Positions 34,929 to 43,206 of a DNA stretch of 64,000 nt are shown piece by piece. The position numbers and the translations under genes are program-made. Under the pieces are notes generated by a model that was given only the letters and a program-made list of their open reading frames with translations, was not told where the DNA came from and did not search any database. Each line of letters begins with the position of its first letter. Position 1 is the first letter of the stretch. Source of the stretch: Corynebacterium auriscanis (GTDB lineage: Bacteria; Actinomycetota; Actinomycetes; Mycobacteriales; Mycobacteriaceae); NCBI RefSeq assembly GCF_030408435.1, contig NZ_CP047046.1:1904572-1968571 (forward strand). Reading direction: 5' to 3'.

Positions 34929-37127
34929 ATGCGCAGGATTTCGGTCGATATCGGCGGTACCTTCACAGACTGCTTCTTCGTGTGGGATGAAACCTATATT
35001 GAGTCCAAGGCTCTGACTACCCACCACAATCTAGCTCTGGGTTTCAATTCCGCCTTGGATAATGCCTGCGATCGAGCAGGACTGTCCCGCGAAGAGGTCT
35101 TAAAGGGCGTGGACTCCGTCCGTTACGCTACGACGTTGGGCACGAACGCGCTCATTGAGGGCAAGGGGCCAAAAGTTGGTGTCTTGGTTACCCACGGATT
35201 CGAGGACACAATTCACATTTCTCGTTCGAAGGGATACGGCGCCGGCCTGGACCCACTTAAACAGGGAGATATGGCGGATGCCGAACGCCCTGAGCCACTG
35301 GTACCTCGCAACTTCGTTCGTTCCGTCAGAGAACGGGTGGACTCTGTTGGTGAAATCCTCGTCCCATTGATGGACGACGATGTCCGTCAGCAGGTTCGTG
35401 AGCTGGTGGATGAAGGTGCAGAAGCGCTTGTGGTGGCCCTGACAAATGCCACCGAAAACTCAACGCACGAAGAGCGCATCCTGGAAATCATTCTGGAGGA
35501 CTTTCCATCCCACGAACTCGGTTCCATCCCCGTTCTGTTATCCAGCCAGGTATCGGGTCGAAAAGGCGAGTACGTACGTACCTCGTCAACAATTATCGAT
35601 GGGTTCCTGCATGAGACTATGTTCCATGCGCTGAACCAGCTGTCCCAGAACCTGCGCGCCTCCGGTTATGAAAAGCCGATGCTCGTGGTTCACAATTCAG
35701 GTGGCATGGCACAGCCGAACTCGACGGACGCTCTGCAAACCATTCACTCTGGTCCTATTGCCGGCGTTGGTGGTGCACAGCACCTATCCGAAGTCACCGG
35801 GTTGGGCGATGTGGTCTCGATGGATATGGGTGGAACGTCATTCGACATTGGACTAGTTCCCGAAGGCGGCATCCAGCACTACGATTTCCAGCCAACCATC
35901 GGCCGCTGGCTAGTTTCGGTGCCTATGATTCACCTCAACACCCTTGGTTCCGGCGGTGAATCTATCGCATCCTACGACCGCGTTCACCACGCTGTTAAGG
36001 TCGGACCAGAATCCGCTGGTTCCGATCCGGGCCCGGCAGCTTACGACCGGGGTGGGCTTCGCCCTACTGTGACGGACGCTGACTTGTTGCTGGGCTACCT
36101 CGATCCAGATAACTACGCGAACGGCTTCATCAAGCTGAATCCAAAGTGTTCGATGTTCGCCATGGAAGAGCACGTTGGCGATTACCTCGACCTCGATCCA
36201 ATCGAGTCGGCAAAGGTCGTCAAGCGAACCGTCGACGAGCAAATGGCCATCGGTATTGAGATGGAGCTGCGCTCACACGGCGGTGTCGTCGACGATTACA
36301 CGATGCTGGCTTACGGCGGTAATGGCCCATTGCATGCTTGCGGCATTGCGGATAAGGCCGGCATCAAGCGCATTCTGTTCCCACCATTCTCCTCGGTGTT
36401 CTCAGCACTGGGTGCCGGTAATATGAAGCCGCTTCACATTCACGAGCGTTCGGCATACATCGTTTTGTATGACCCGATCACTCGCCAGCTCTTCGATGAC
36501 TACGACCGGTTCAACGGTTACATCGACGAACTCGAGCAGCGCGGACGAGAAGACCTCATCCGTCAGGGTTATGACGTTTCAAAGGTTGAGCACCGCCTTG
36601 AAATGGATATGCGCTACGGAAACCAGCTAGTAACCACCGCTGTTTCTTTTGACCTCAACCGCTTGGAGAACGTGGGCGACGTGTTGAACGTTATCCGCAC
36701 GTTCTCTGATATCTACGGTGACCGCTACGGCGAAGGCACCCAGGCTCCCGAAGCCGGTGTCCGCGTTCAAACGGTTCGCGTGGCCTCCTACATCAACGGT
36801 GATGTCGTTAATTTCGAATCCCTGTTCTTCGAGACCGAGCGCACTACGCCGGAGAAGGTGAGCAGTCGAAAAGTTCACTTCGTTGGATTCGACGAGCCCT
36901 TGGAGACACCGGTTTACGATGCAACCGCCCTCAACGAGAAATACGTTGTCGAAGGGCCAGCCATCATCACTACCGTCAGCACCACGTACCTCATCGAACC
37001 CGGTTGGCGGATCGAGCCAACGCCACAGGGAGCTGTGTGGTTGCTGAAGGGGGACACACGACCCCGCGGAAAACACGATCCCAGCTCCGCCGCTTCCGAA
37101 GCGGTCGAACAACCCAGCAATCGTTAG
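34929..37127 (+). CDS. HyuA-like ketone carboxylase subunit (alpha')
   Basis: A 732-residue HyuA/oxoprolinase-family subunit. The first ATP loop 'SVDIGGTFTDCFFVW' is at residues 5-19, followed by 'YATTLGTNALIEGKGPKVGVL', 'VHNSGGMAQPN', 'IHSGPIAGVGGAQ', the second loop 'VSMDMGGTSFDIG', 'LNTLGSGGESIA', 'SDPGPAAYDRGG' and 'YGGNGPLHACGIA'. In acetophenone carboxylase the two ASKHA subunits are thought to phosphorylate the ketone (as enol) and bicarbonate separately. Two HyuA-type genes in one operon are the key reason to think of that type. ATG 34929 directly follows the gamma-subunit stop. The final 20 residues are a low-complexity tail. Confidence 0.9.
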   Translation: MRRISVDIGGTFTDCFFVWDETYIESKALTTHHNLALGFNSALDNACDRAGLSREEVLKGVDSVRYATTLGTNALIEGKGPKVGVLVTHGFEDTIHISRSKGYGAGLDPLKQGDMADAERPEPLVPRNFVRSVRERVDSVGEILVPLMDDDVRQQVRELVDEGAEALVVALTNATENSTHEERILEIILEDFPSHELGSIPVLLSSQVSGRKGEYVRTSSTIIDGFLHETMFHALNQLSQNLRASGYEKPMLVVHNSGGMAQPNSTDALQTIHSGPIAGVGGAQHLSEVTGLGDVVSMDMGGTSFDIGLVPEGGIQHYDFQPTIGRWLVSVPMIHLNTLGSGGESIASYDRVHHAVKVGPESAGSDPGPAAYDRGGLRPTVTDADLLLGYLDPDNYANGFIKLNPKCSMFAMEEHVGDYLDLDPIESAKVVKRTVDEQMAIGIEMELRSHGGVVDDYTMLAYGGNGPLHACGIADKAGIKRILFPPFSSVFSALGAGNMKPLHIHERSAYIVLYDPITRQLFDDYDRFNGYIDELEQRGREDLIRQGYDVSKVEHRLEMDMRYGNQLVTTAVSFDLNRLENVGDVLNVIRTFSDIYGDRYGEGTQAPEAGVRVQTVRVASYINGDVVNFESLFFETERTTPEKVSSRKVHFVGFDEPLETPVYDATALNEKYVVEGPAIITTVSTTYLIEPGWRIEPTPQGAVWLLKGDTRPRGKHDPSSAASEAVEQPSNR

Positions 37128-37144
37128 AGTGAAAGGAACACACC

Positions 37145-39478
37145 ATGACGACACCTGAAAAGGTTACGGGACATGTACACATGAGCCACGAGGAAATGGC
37201 TCGCCAACTCACTCCCGAAGAGCAGCAGTGGGTCGATGACTTCATGAACGACACCACGTTGTTCTTGGGCCCAGATCCAGAGATCATGCGTAATCACAGC
37301 ATCAGTGCACGCAGTGATTCTGAAGAGCGCATCCTCGCCCAAGAGCATGATCCACTGCAGGCGGATCGCATCCGCCGTCGCTTGGCAGGTTCCTTGGATG
37401 AAGCCTTCGAGATGTGTGAATCCATGGGTGCGGCACCCGGCGCTAAGTGGGCTGACCTTTCCGTGGCAGTTTACACTGCCGCCGGTGACGTTTGCTACAT
37501 GTCTAACCGAGGCGTTATCGCCTTCTCTGCAGTGCTCCACCACCCGATTCGCTGCATCATGAAGTACTGGAAGGACGAACCCACTGTTGGTATTAATCCA
37601 GGTGACGGATTCTTCCACAATGACGCGCGATTCGGCATGGTTCACAACACCGACCAATCGATGCTGGTTCCCGTCATGCGCGACGGTGAGATCATCGCTT
37701 GGGTAGGCGCTACGATCCACGAAGGTGAAAACGGCGCCTGTGAGCCAGGCGGTATGCCATCCGGTTCCGAGACTCCGTTCGACGACGGTCTTCGTGGTTC
37801 CCCAATGAAAATTGTGGAACGTGGACACCTGCGTCGCGACCTGCTGACCTTCCTGCAGCACTCCACCCGTGATCCAAAGTTGATGCTGGCAGATATCAAG
37901 GTGAAGATGGGCGCTGTTCGTCGCGTCATGGATATCGTTGACCGCACCATCGATGAGTTCGGTGTGGAACCATTCATGGCCGCCATCCGCATGACCGTCG
38001 AAGACGTCGAAAAGGAAGTTCGCCGCCGTATTTCGGAAATGCCTGACGGCACCGTTCGCATTAATCAGTTTGTGGATTCAACCCTGAAGGAAAACATCCT
38101 GATTAAGTTCGCGTGCACTATCACCGTCAAGGGAGATCGACTCATCGTTGATCTTCGCGGTACAGGACCGGAGATTCTCAACCGAGCAATCAACTCCCCT
38201 TACGCGTCCACGAAGGCGTTCATGGCTCAGGCGATCCTCTCTTACTGGTGGCCCGATCTACCTCGCTCCACAGGCGCCCTGTCCCCCATCGAGATCATCT
38301 CTGAGGAAGGCACTTGGGCTGACTGCTCTTACGACGCTCCAACGGGTCAGAACCTGCAGGCTTCCTTCCGTGGATTCACCTGCCTCCAGGCTGCCTACGC
38401 CAAGCTGCAGTTCTCTGTTGAAGAGAAGTACGCCAACGTCATTGCACCTTGGTTCAACCAGATCAATGACTTCCTGTGGGGTGGCGAAACCCAGCACGGC
38501 GAGCAGGTCGGCAACCTCTGTGCAGATCTGAACGGCATGGGCGGTGGTGCTAAGGCCTTCCAAGATGGCGAAGACGCAGTGGCTCCACTTTTCTGCGCCA
38601 TGGCAGATACCGGCGAGCAGGAAGTGATGGAAGAAGAGGTTCCATTCCTGCAGCTGGTTTCCAAGCGCGTCGTTCAGGATAACCAGGCATTCGGCAAATA
38701 CCGCGGTGGCATGGGCTATGAGATGATTGTGGCCGCCCGCAACACCCCGAGCTGGGGCTTCATGACCGTTACTTCCGGTGCGAAGTTCTCCTCAGTTCCC
38801 GGCTTGTTCGGTGGCTACGGCTGCCCAACCTACCCGCTGGCCATGGTGAAGGGGATTAACATCTTCGACATCGTGAAGAAGGATCCATCTCAGTTCGATC
38901 TTTCCATGAAGCGCGTTATGAACGAGCAGCCCTACGAAGGTGGCAAGTACAGCACCTACCACATGGGCCTGCAGTTCGATCACTCCCAAGAGGGCGAGCT
39001 ATACATGATCGCTCAGGGAGCGGGCGGTGGCTACGGTGACGTCCTAGAGCGTGACCCTGAACTGGTGATGAAGGACATCAAACACGGTCGAATCTCCGAG
39101 TGGGTTGCCTCGAATATCTACCACGTTGAGTGGAACCGAGAAACCCTGGTTGTGGACACCGAGCGTACCGAGCAGTTGCGCAAGGAAGAACGCCAGGCAC
39201 GACTGAACCGTGGCAAGCCATACACCGAGTTCGTCAAAGAGTTCGTCACCGAAGAGCCCGCCGAAGACCTGCTGTACTTCGGTAGCTGGGGTGACGAGAC
39301 CGACGAGGTCACCGCAACCGTATGGGATGCCCAAGGACCAAAGCGCGTCAAGGGCAAGCTCGGTGAGATCCCGTTGATTTACGTGCCGAACCGCCACGTT
39401 CTCAAGATTGAAAAGCTGGAAGAGCGCATTCAAGAACTGGAGTCCAAATACGGAGAGGTTTCTCAACGAAAGGCATAA
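37145..39478 (+). CDS. HyuB-like ketone carboxylase subunit (beta)
   Basis: A 777-residue HyuB/oxoprolinase-beta family protein, corresponding to the HyuB-type large subunit of acetone and acetophenone carboxylases. Recognisable segments are 'NPGDGFFHNDARFGMVHNTD', 'GATIHEGENGACEPGGMPSG', 'LMLADIKVKMGAVRR', 'LIVDLRGTGPEILNRAINS', 'QNLQASFRGFTCLQA' and 'KYRGGMGYEMI'. In the family this subunit joins the activated ketone and carboxyphosphate. AAAGGA lies eight bases before ATG, and the gap to the alpha' gene is 17 bases. The C-terminus ends in a coiled-coil-like 'LKIEKLEERIQELESKYGE'. Codon use is regular, so the gene looks well expressed. Confidence 0.91.
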   Translation: MTTPEKVTGHVHMSHEEMARQLTPEEQQWVDDFMNDTTLFLGPDPEIMRNHSISARSDSEERILAQEHDPLQADRIRRRLAGSLDEAFEMCESMGAAPGAKWADLSVAVYTAAGDVCYMSNRGVIAFSAVLHHPIRCIMKYWKDEPTVGINPGDGFFHNDARFGMVHNTDQSMLVPVMRDGEIIAWVGATIHEGENGACEPGGMPSGSETPFDDGLRGSPMKIVERGHLRRDLLTFLQHSTRDPKLMLADIKVKMGAVRRVMDIVDRTIDEFGVEPFMAAIRMTVEDVEKEVRRRISEMPDGTVRINQFVDSTLKENILIKFACTITVKGDRLIVDLRGTGPEILNRAINSPYASTKAFMAQAILSYWWPDLPRSTGALSPIEIISEEGTWADCSYDAPTGQNLQASFRGFTCLQAAYAKLQFSVEEKYANVIAPWFNQINDFLWGGETQHGEQVGNLCADLNGMGGGAKAFQDGEDAVAPLFCAMADTGEQEVMEEEVPFLQLVSKRVVQDNQAFGKYRGGMGYEMIVAARNTPSWGFMTVTSGAKFSSVPGLFGGYGCPTYPLAMVKGINIFDIVKKDPSQFDLSMKRVMNEQPYEGGKYSTYHMGLQFDHSQEGELYMIAQGAGGGYGDVLERDPELVMKDIKHGRISEWVASNIYHVEWNRETLVVDTERTEQLRKEERQARLNRGKPYTEFVKEFVTEEPAEDLLYFGSWGDETDEVTATVWDAQGPKRVKGKLGEIPLIYVPNRHVLKIEKLEERIQELESKYGEVSQRKA

Positions 39479-39582
39479 ATAGCGCCGCAACCTTCCCCGG
39501 TGGCATGCCTCTTTCCACTTTCACGTTGAGTTGGCATCCATCGCCGGTGGCTCGTCGGCAATGAGCCACACGCCCCAAAAAA

Positions 39583-39614
39583 GAATGTGACTTCCGTTAA
39601 CGGAAGTCACATTC
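39583..39614. other. 32-bp perfect palindrome between carboxylase genes 4 and 5
   Basis: GAATGTGACTTCCGTT is followed immediately by its exact reverse complement, with no loop. Seven As precede it on the plus strand, so transcripts on the minus strand would see a hairpin plus T-run; on the plus strand only ATTCATTC follows. It lies 105 bases after the HyuB stop and 71 bases before the fifth gene. It could be a terminator/attenuator, an RNA-processing site that sets subunit ratios, or a protein-binding site. Confidence 0.85.
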
Positions 39615-39685
39615 ATTCACTTACCCTTCGCTGTTACTTATCCGAGGAAACAGTTGAACACGCTGTCTAAAGGAAGAAATCGACT

Positions 39686-40471
39686 ATGAGCACATCAATT
39701 GCAAGCCTTATCCAAGGAGAAAACTCCTCTCAGCCCCAGCTAATCATTGATTCTTGGCTTTACGCACAGCAGGTACTTCTCCAGGGAAAGCCAGTGCCCT
39801 ACGATGACCCCACGGCCTTGGCAAACCACGCGAGCCAGGCTCAGCGCCTACTGAACTCTGCAGTGACGATCCTGCCGCTCAACGCTGTTCGAACGTGGTC
39901 CATGAATAACTTGGATGAGCTCAAAGAAGCAATGGGTGAGAAGTCTCGACCGGGCTATGCGGCCAGGGTTGCATCCACCGACGAGACCCTGCGAGCACGG
40001 TTGCAAGACATCGTTTCCGCCTTTACCAAAATCGTCGGCGGACACATTCTGTTGCAAGTATCGTGCCCGAAAGCACTGGCATACGAGGCAGATGGGGTCG
40101 TCGATGGTGGAAATGAATTCGACGATGACGATGCGGAACGGGTTTCAATGTACCTCTCGGATAATTTGCGCTCCTTCGCATCCACAGGCATTTCGGGAAT
40201 CCTCATGGATGAAAGGGACTACTCCACCACCGAAGAAGCGTACCAACCGATCATCAATGTCGCCGCTCACTACGACTGGGTAATGGGCTACCGCCATGAC
40301 AATCGCGTTGATTTCCCACAACTTGAAGCCTCGTTGCCCACTGTAGATTCGGCTGTGTGGAACTCAGAAGAACCTCTGCCGAAGGATAATGCTGTGGCGG
40401 TGACCACCATTCCGGCAGACGCAACCCCTGAAACGGTCTTGGAAAAGCCGAAGGCATTCCGAGCCTCCTAA
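39686..40471 (+). CDS. unknown fifth gene of the ketone carboxylase operon
   Basis: A 261-residue soluble protein with no motif I recognise. It is acidic and probably mostly helical in residues 15-130, has a 'GGNEFDDDDAERV' acidic patch near residue 140, and a low-complexity Ala/Pro/Thr tail. It has no signal peptide, membrane helix or cysteine cluster. ATG 39686 has AAAGGAAG ten bases upstream. It follows HyuB on the same strand after the 32-bp palindrome and ends at a strong bidirectional terminator. By position it corresponds to the fifth subunit (epsilon, about 34 kDa) of acetophenone carboxylase, which is loosely bound; at about 29 kDa this protein is somewhat smaller. Sequence homology to that subunit is untested. 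Confidence 0.6.
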   Translation: MSTSIASLIQGENSSQPQLIIDSWLYAQQVLLQGKPVPYDDPTALANHASQAQRLLNSAVTILPLNAVRTWSMNNLDELKEAMGEKSRPGYAARVASTDETLRARLQDIVSAFTKIVGGHILLQVSCPKALAYEADGVVDGGNEFDDDDAERVSMYLSDNLRSFASTGISGILMDERDYSTTEEAYQPIINVAAHYDWVMGYRHDNRVDFPQLEASLPTVDSAVWNSEEPLPKDNAVAVTTIPADATPETVLEKPKAFRAS

Positions 40472-40488
40472 CCTCCGATAAAACGTGC

Positions 40489-40547
40489 AAAAAGTAGCAG
40501 TGATCGACCACATTCAGCTCGTAGCTGGCAGATCACTACTACTTTTT
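40489..40547. terminator. bidirectional terminator between gene 5 and the acyl-CoA ligase
   Basis: Arms AAAAAGTAGCAGTGATC and GATCACTACTACTTTTT pair with one mismatch around a 25-base loop. The A-run and T-run at the ends make it effective in both directions, as expected between convergent operons. Confidence 0.9.
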
Positions 40548-40575
40548 GGTGTGCCCCTGTCCTGCAGCAGTACAC

Positions 40576-42228
40576 CTACTTTTCGGTATACATCCCCAAG
40601 ATTTCAATAGCTTTCTCACGCATCTCCACCTTGCGAACCTTGCCCGACAATGTCATCGGGTATTCATCCACAACGTGTACGTAACGCGGTACCTTGTGCC
40701 GGGCAAGATGTCCATCGCAGAACTCCCTCAAATCTTCTACAGTCAGCGGCTCTGCGCCTGGATTCATAATGATCCAGGCCATGAGTTCCTCACCATATTT
40801 CTCATCAGGCACACCAATGATCTGAGCATCGGAGATATCCGGGTGGGAGTACAGGAATTCCTCGATCTCACGCGGGTACAGATTCTCTCCGCCGCGGATA
40901 ACCATGTCCTTGATACGCCCGGTGATCTGTACGTAGTCACCATCATCCATCATTCCTAGGTCGCCGGTATGCATCCAACCGTCCTCGTCAATGGCCTCGG
41001 CGGTCTTGACGGGCATGTCCCAGTACCCCTTCATGACGGAGTAGCCGCGCACACAGATCTCGCCTTGCTGACCGCGGGGGAGAATGTCCCCGCTTTCGGG
41101 GCTGATGATCTTCACTTCGATGTGGGGGCCTGGGCGCCCTACGGTTTCTACGCGCTTGTCCAATGGATCATCCGGCAGCGTTTGTATGGAAACTGGGGAG
41201 GTCTCGGTCATTCCGTAGCAGATGCCGACTTCCTCCATGCCCATGATGTCGATCACTTCACGCATCGTTTTCGTAGGGCAGCTGGTGCCAGCCATGATTC
41301 CGGTACGCAGGGTGGATAGGTCCAGTTTGTTCTCGCCCATGTTCTCCAGTTCCTGCAGCTCCGCGATGAACATGGTCGGTACACCATACAGGCTCGTCGC
41401 CTCACCGTGATGCACAGCTTCTAGAGTGGCCCGTGGGTTGAATACCGGGCCCATGATGATCGTCGTTGCGCCGTGGCTAAAGGCCGCGATGTTGCCCATG
41501 ACCATGCCGAAGCAGTGGAAGAACGGCACTGGAATTACTACGCGGTCTTGGTCTGTGTAGCGTAACCGCTCCCCTACCATGTATCCGTTGTTGAGGATAT
41601 TGCGGTGGGTGAGGGTGGCTCCCTTAGCCAGTCCGGTTGTACCGGAGGTGTACTGCAGGTTTATGGGATCGTGCGGATCTAGGTCTTCTCGTACTGCATT
41701 CAGATCAAGGATTGCGTGATTCGATAGCTCATTCCAGCGCTCGGATCCGAAGTAGATGACCTCTCGGTAGTTGTTATCAAACTCATGTTCGGCGGCACTC
41801 ACCATAGCGCGATAGTTCGAATCTTTGAATCGCCCGGCCGAGAACAGTGCTTTGATACCAGCTTGGTTCATCACGTAATTCAGCTCACGCCGGCGGTAGC
41901 TGGGGTTGATACACACCAAGATCGCTCCGATTTCGGCGGTTGCGTATTGCACGATTGGCCATTCCCAACGGTTGGGAGCCCATATACCAATGCGGTCGCC
42001 TTTGCGGTACCCCGCTGCGTGCAGGCCACTGGCCAGTCGCATCACGCGCCGGTGAAACTCGGCGTATGTCAGGCGAACATCACCATACAGATCCACGATT
42101 GCTTCGTTATCGGGGTACTTCGCCACGGACCTTGCTAGGTTCTGGCCCAGTGTTTCCTCCAGCAGTGGAATGTCCGTATCGCCGGCGGCGATGGACAGCT
42201 TCGAATTCGCGTCTGCCACTGTAGTCAT
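40576..42228 (-). CDS. AMP-forming acyl-CoA ligase (FadD35-like)
   Basis: A 550-residue ANL-superfamily enzyme that activates a carboxylate to an acyl-AMP and then a CoA thioester. Motifs are the P-loop 'LQYTSGTTGLAKGATLTH', 'YGMTETSP', 'GWMHTGDLGMMDDGDY', the hinge 'ITGRIKDMVIRGGENLYPREIEE' and the catalytic Lys in 'LSGKVRKVEMREKA'. It is the last gene of the leucine-type operon, equivalent in position to fadD35 (Rv2505c). No 3-oxoacid CoA-transferase is present here, so this enzyme could activate acetoacetate (or the keto acid made by the adjacent carboxylase). That substrate is inference; a branched short- or medium-chain acid is also possible. Confidence 0.9.
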   Translation of the reverse strand: MTTVADANSKLSIAAGDTDIPLLEETLGQNLARSVAKYPDNEAIVDLYGDVRLTYAEFHRRVMRLASGLHAAGYRKGDRIGIWAPNRWEWPIVQYATAEIGAILVCINPSYRRRELNYVMNQAGIKALFSAGRFKDSNYRAMVSAAEHEFDNNYREVIYFGSERWNELSNHAILDLNAVREDLDPHDPINLQYTSGTTGLAKGATLTHRNILNNGYMVGERLRYTDQDRVVIPVPFFHCFGMVMGNIAAFSHGATTIIMGPVFNPRATLEAVHHGEATSLYGVPTMFIAELQELENMGENKLDLSTLRTGIMAGTSCPTKTMREVIDIMGMEEVGICYGMTETSPVSIQTLPDDPLDKRVETVGRPGPHIEVKIISPESGDILPRGQQGEICVRGYSVMKGYWDMPVKTAEAIDEDGWMHTGDLGMMDDGDYVQITGRIKDMVIRGGENLYPREIEEFLYSHPDISDAQIIGVPDEKYGEELMAWIIMNPGAEPLTVEDLREFCDGHLARHKVPRYVHVVDEYPMTLSGKVRKVEMREKAIEILGMYTEK

Positions 42229-42300
42229 GATGAAATCCCTTTCCTTTTCTACCGTTAGGGGTCTGTTTCTGCGTTTTGTCGGGGGCTGGGGGTGGGGTTT

Positions 42301-43206
42301 CTATTCCATCGACGCCGCCCTGGCCTCAATGACCTCCGCCTGCCGTAGGAGCGGAGCATCAATCATTTGGCCATCCACAGCGAAAGCACCGGAGTTGGTT
42401 CTGGCTCCCTCAATGACCTTTTTCGCCCACGTCAGCTGGTCATCCGTGGGCCGATAGGATTCCCGAATCGCTGGTACCAACCCGGGATGGATGCTCACGG
42501 TGGCCGTGAACCCGCTGGCTGCTGCATCCGTGGCTTCCGCTTTGGCACCGTCCACGTCGCTGGTATCGGCGTGGATCGAATCCAGGGCAACTTTGCCCGC
42601 GGCCGCTGCGTGCAACAGCACCATGGTTCGGGTGTGCCGCGGGACTTCGCGGTAGCCACCGGGGTGGCCGGAGATGCCACCGCCTGGGGTTGGTTTTTCA
42701 TCCGCGCCGTAGCGCGAGCTAGTACCGCCTAGAGCCGCAGTGAGGTCTTCAGCACCCCAGAACAGTGCATCCACGCTGTGGTGGGTGGCAATTTCCTGCA
42801 GGTTGAGCACACCTGTGGGGGTTTCAATGAGCGCGATGATGCGCACTTCATCCGGGGTGTTTCTATCGCATTCCGCCAGAACCTGGTCAATGTCGGCCGC
42901 GCTTTCAACCTTGGGCAGCATGATCCGGCGGAAGGCGGTGCGCCCCACGGCAGCGACATCCAATGGCATGTCCTGGGTGTTGGCCGGGTTCACACGCACG
43001 ATGGTTTTGTTGGGATCTAACTCGGTTTCGGCGATGTGGCCACGCGCGGCTTCACGGTTTTCTGCACGGCAGCCGTCCTCCAAATCCAAAATAACTGTGT
43101 CTGAACGCTCCGCAGCTTTCGCGAAACGCTCAGGGCGGTCAGCTGGAGCGAATAGCAATGCCGGGCCAGCGGGAATCCAAGGAGTGGTGGTAGATGAATT
43201 GCTCAT
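42301..43206 (-). CDS. CitE-like acyl-CoA lyase
   Basis: A 301-residue HpcH/HpaI aldolase-family protein of the CitE-like group. The TIM barrel shows 'LLFAPADRPERFAKA', metal-site and substrate motifs 'VILDLEDGCR', 'RIMLPKVESAADI', 'ALIETPTGVLN' and 'FWGAEDLTAALGG', with 'SIHPGLVPAIRESYRPT' near the end. In M. tuberculosis the equivalent, Rv2498c, sits in the leucine cluster and cleaves hydroxymethylglutaryl/citramalyl-type CoA esters. Here it probably performs the final C-C cleavage to acetyl-CoA plus a keto acid. Its start overlaps the MaoC stop by four bases, so translation is coupled. Confidence 0.88.
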   Translation of the reverse strand: MSNSSTTTPWIPAGPALLFAPADRPERFAKAAERSDTVILDLEDGCRAENREAARGHIAETELDPNKTIVRVNPANTQDMPLDVAAVGRTAFRRIMLPKVESAADIDQVLAECDRNTPDEVRIIALIETPTGVLNLQEIATHHSVDALFWGAEDLTAALGGTSSRYGADEKPTPGGGISGHPGGYREVPRHTRTMVLLHAAAAGKVALDSIHADTSDVDGAKAEATDAAASGFTATVSIHPGLVPAIRESYRPTDDQLTWAKKVIEGARTNSGAFAVDGQMIDAPLLRQAEVIEARAASME

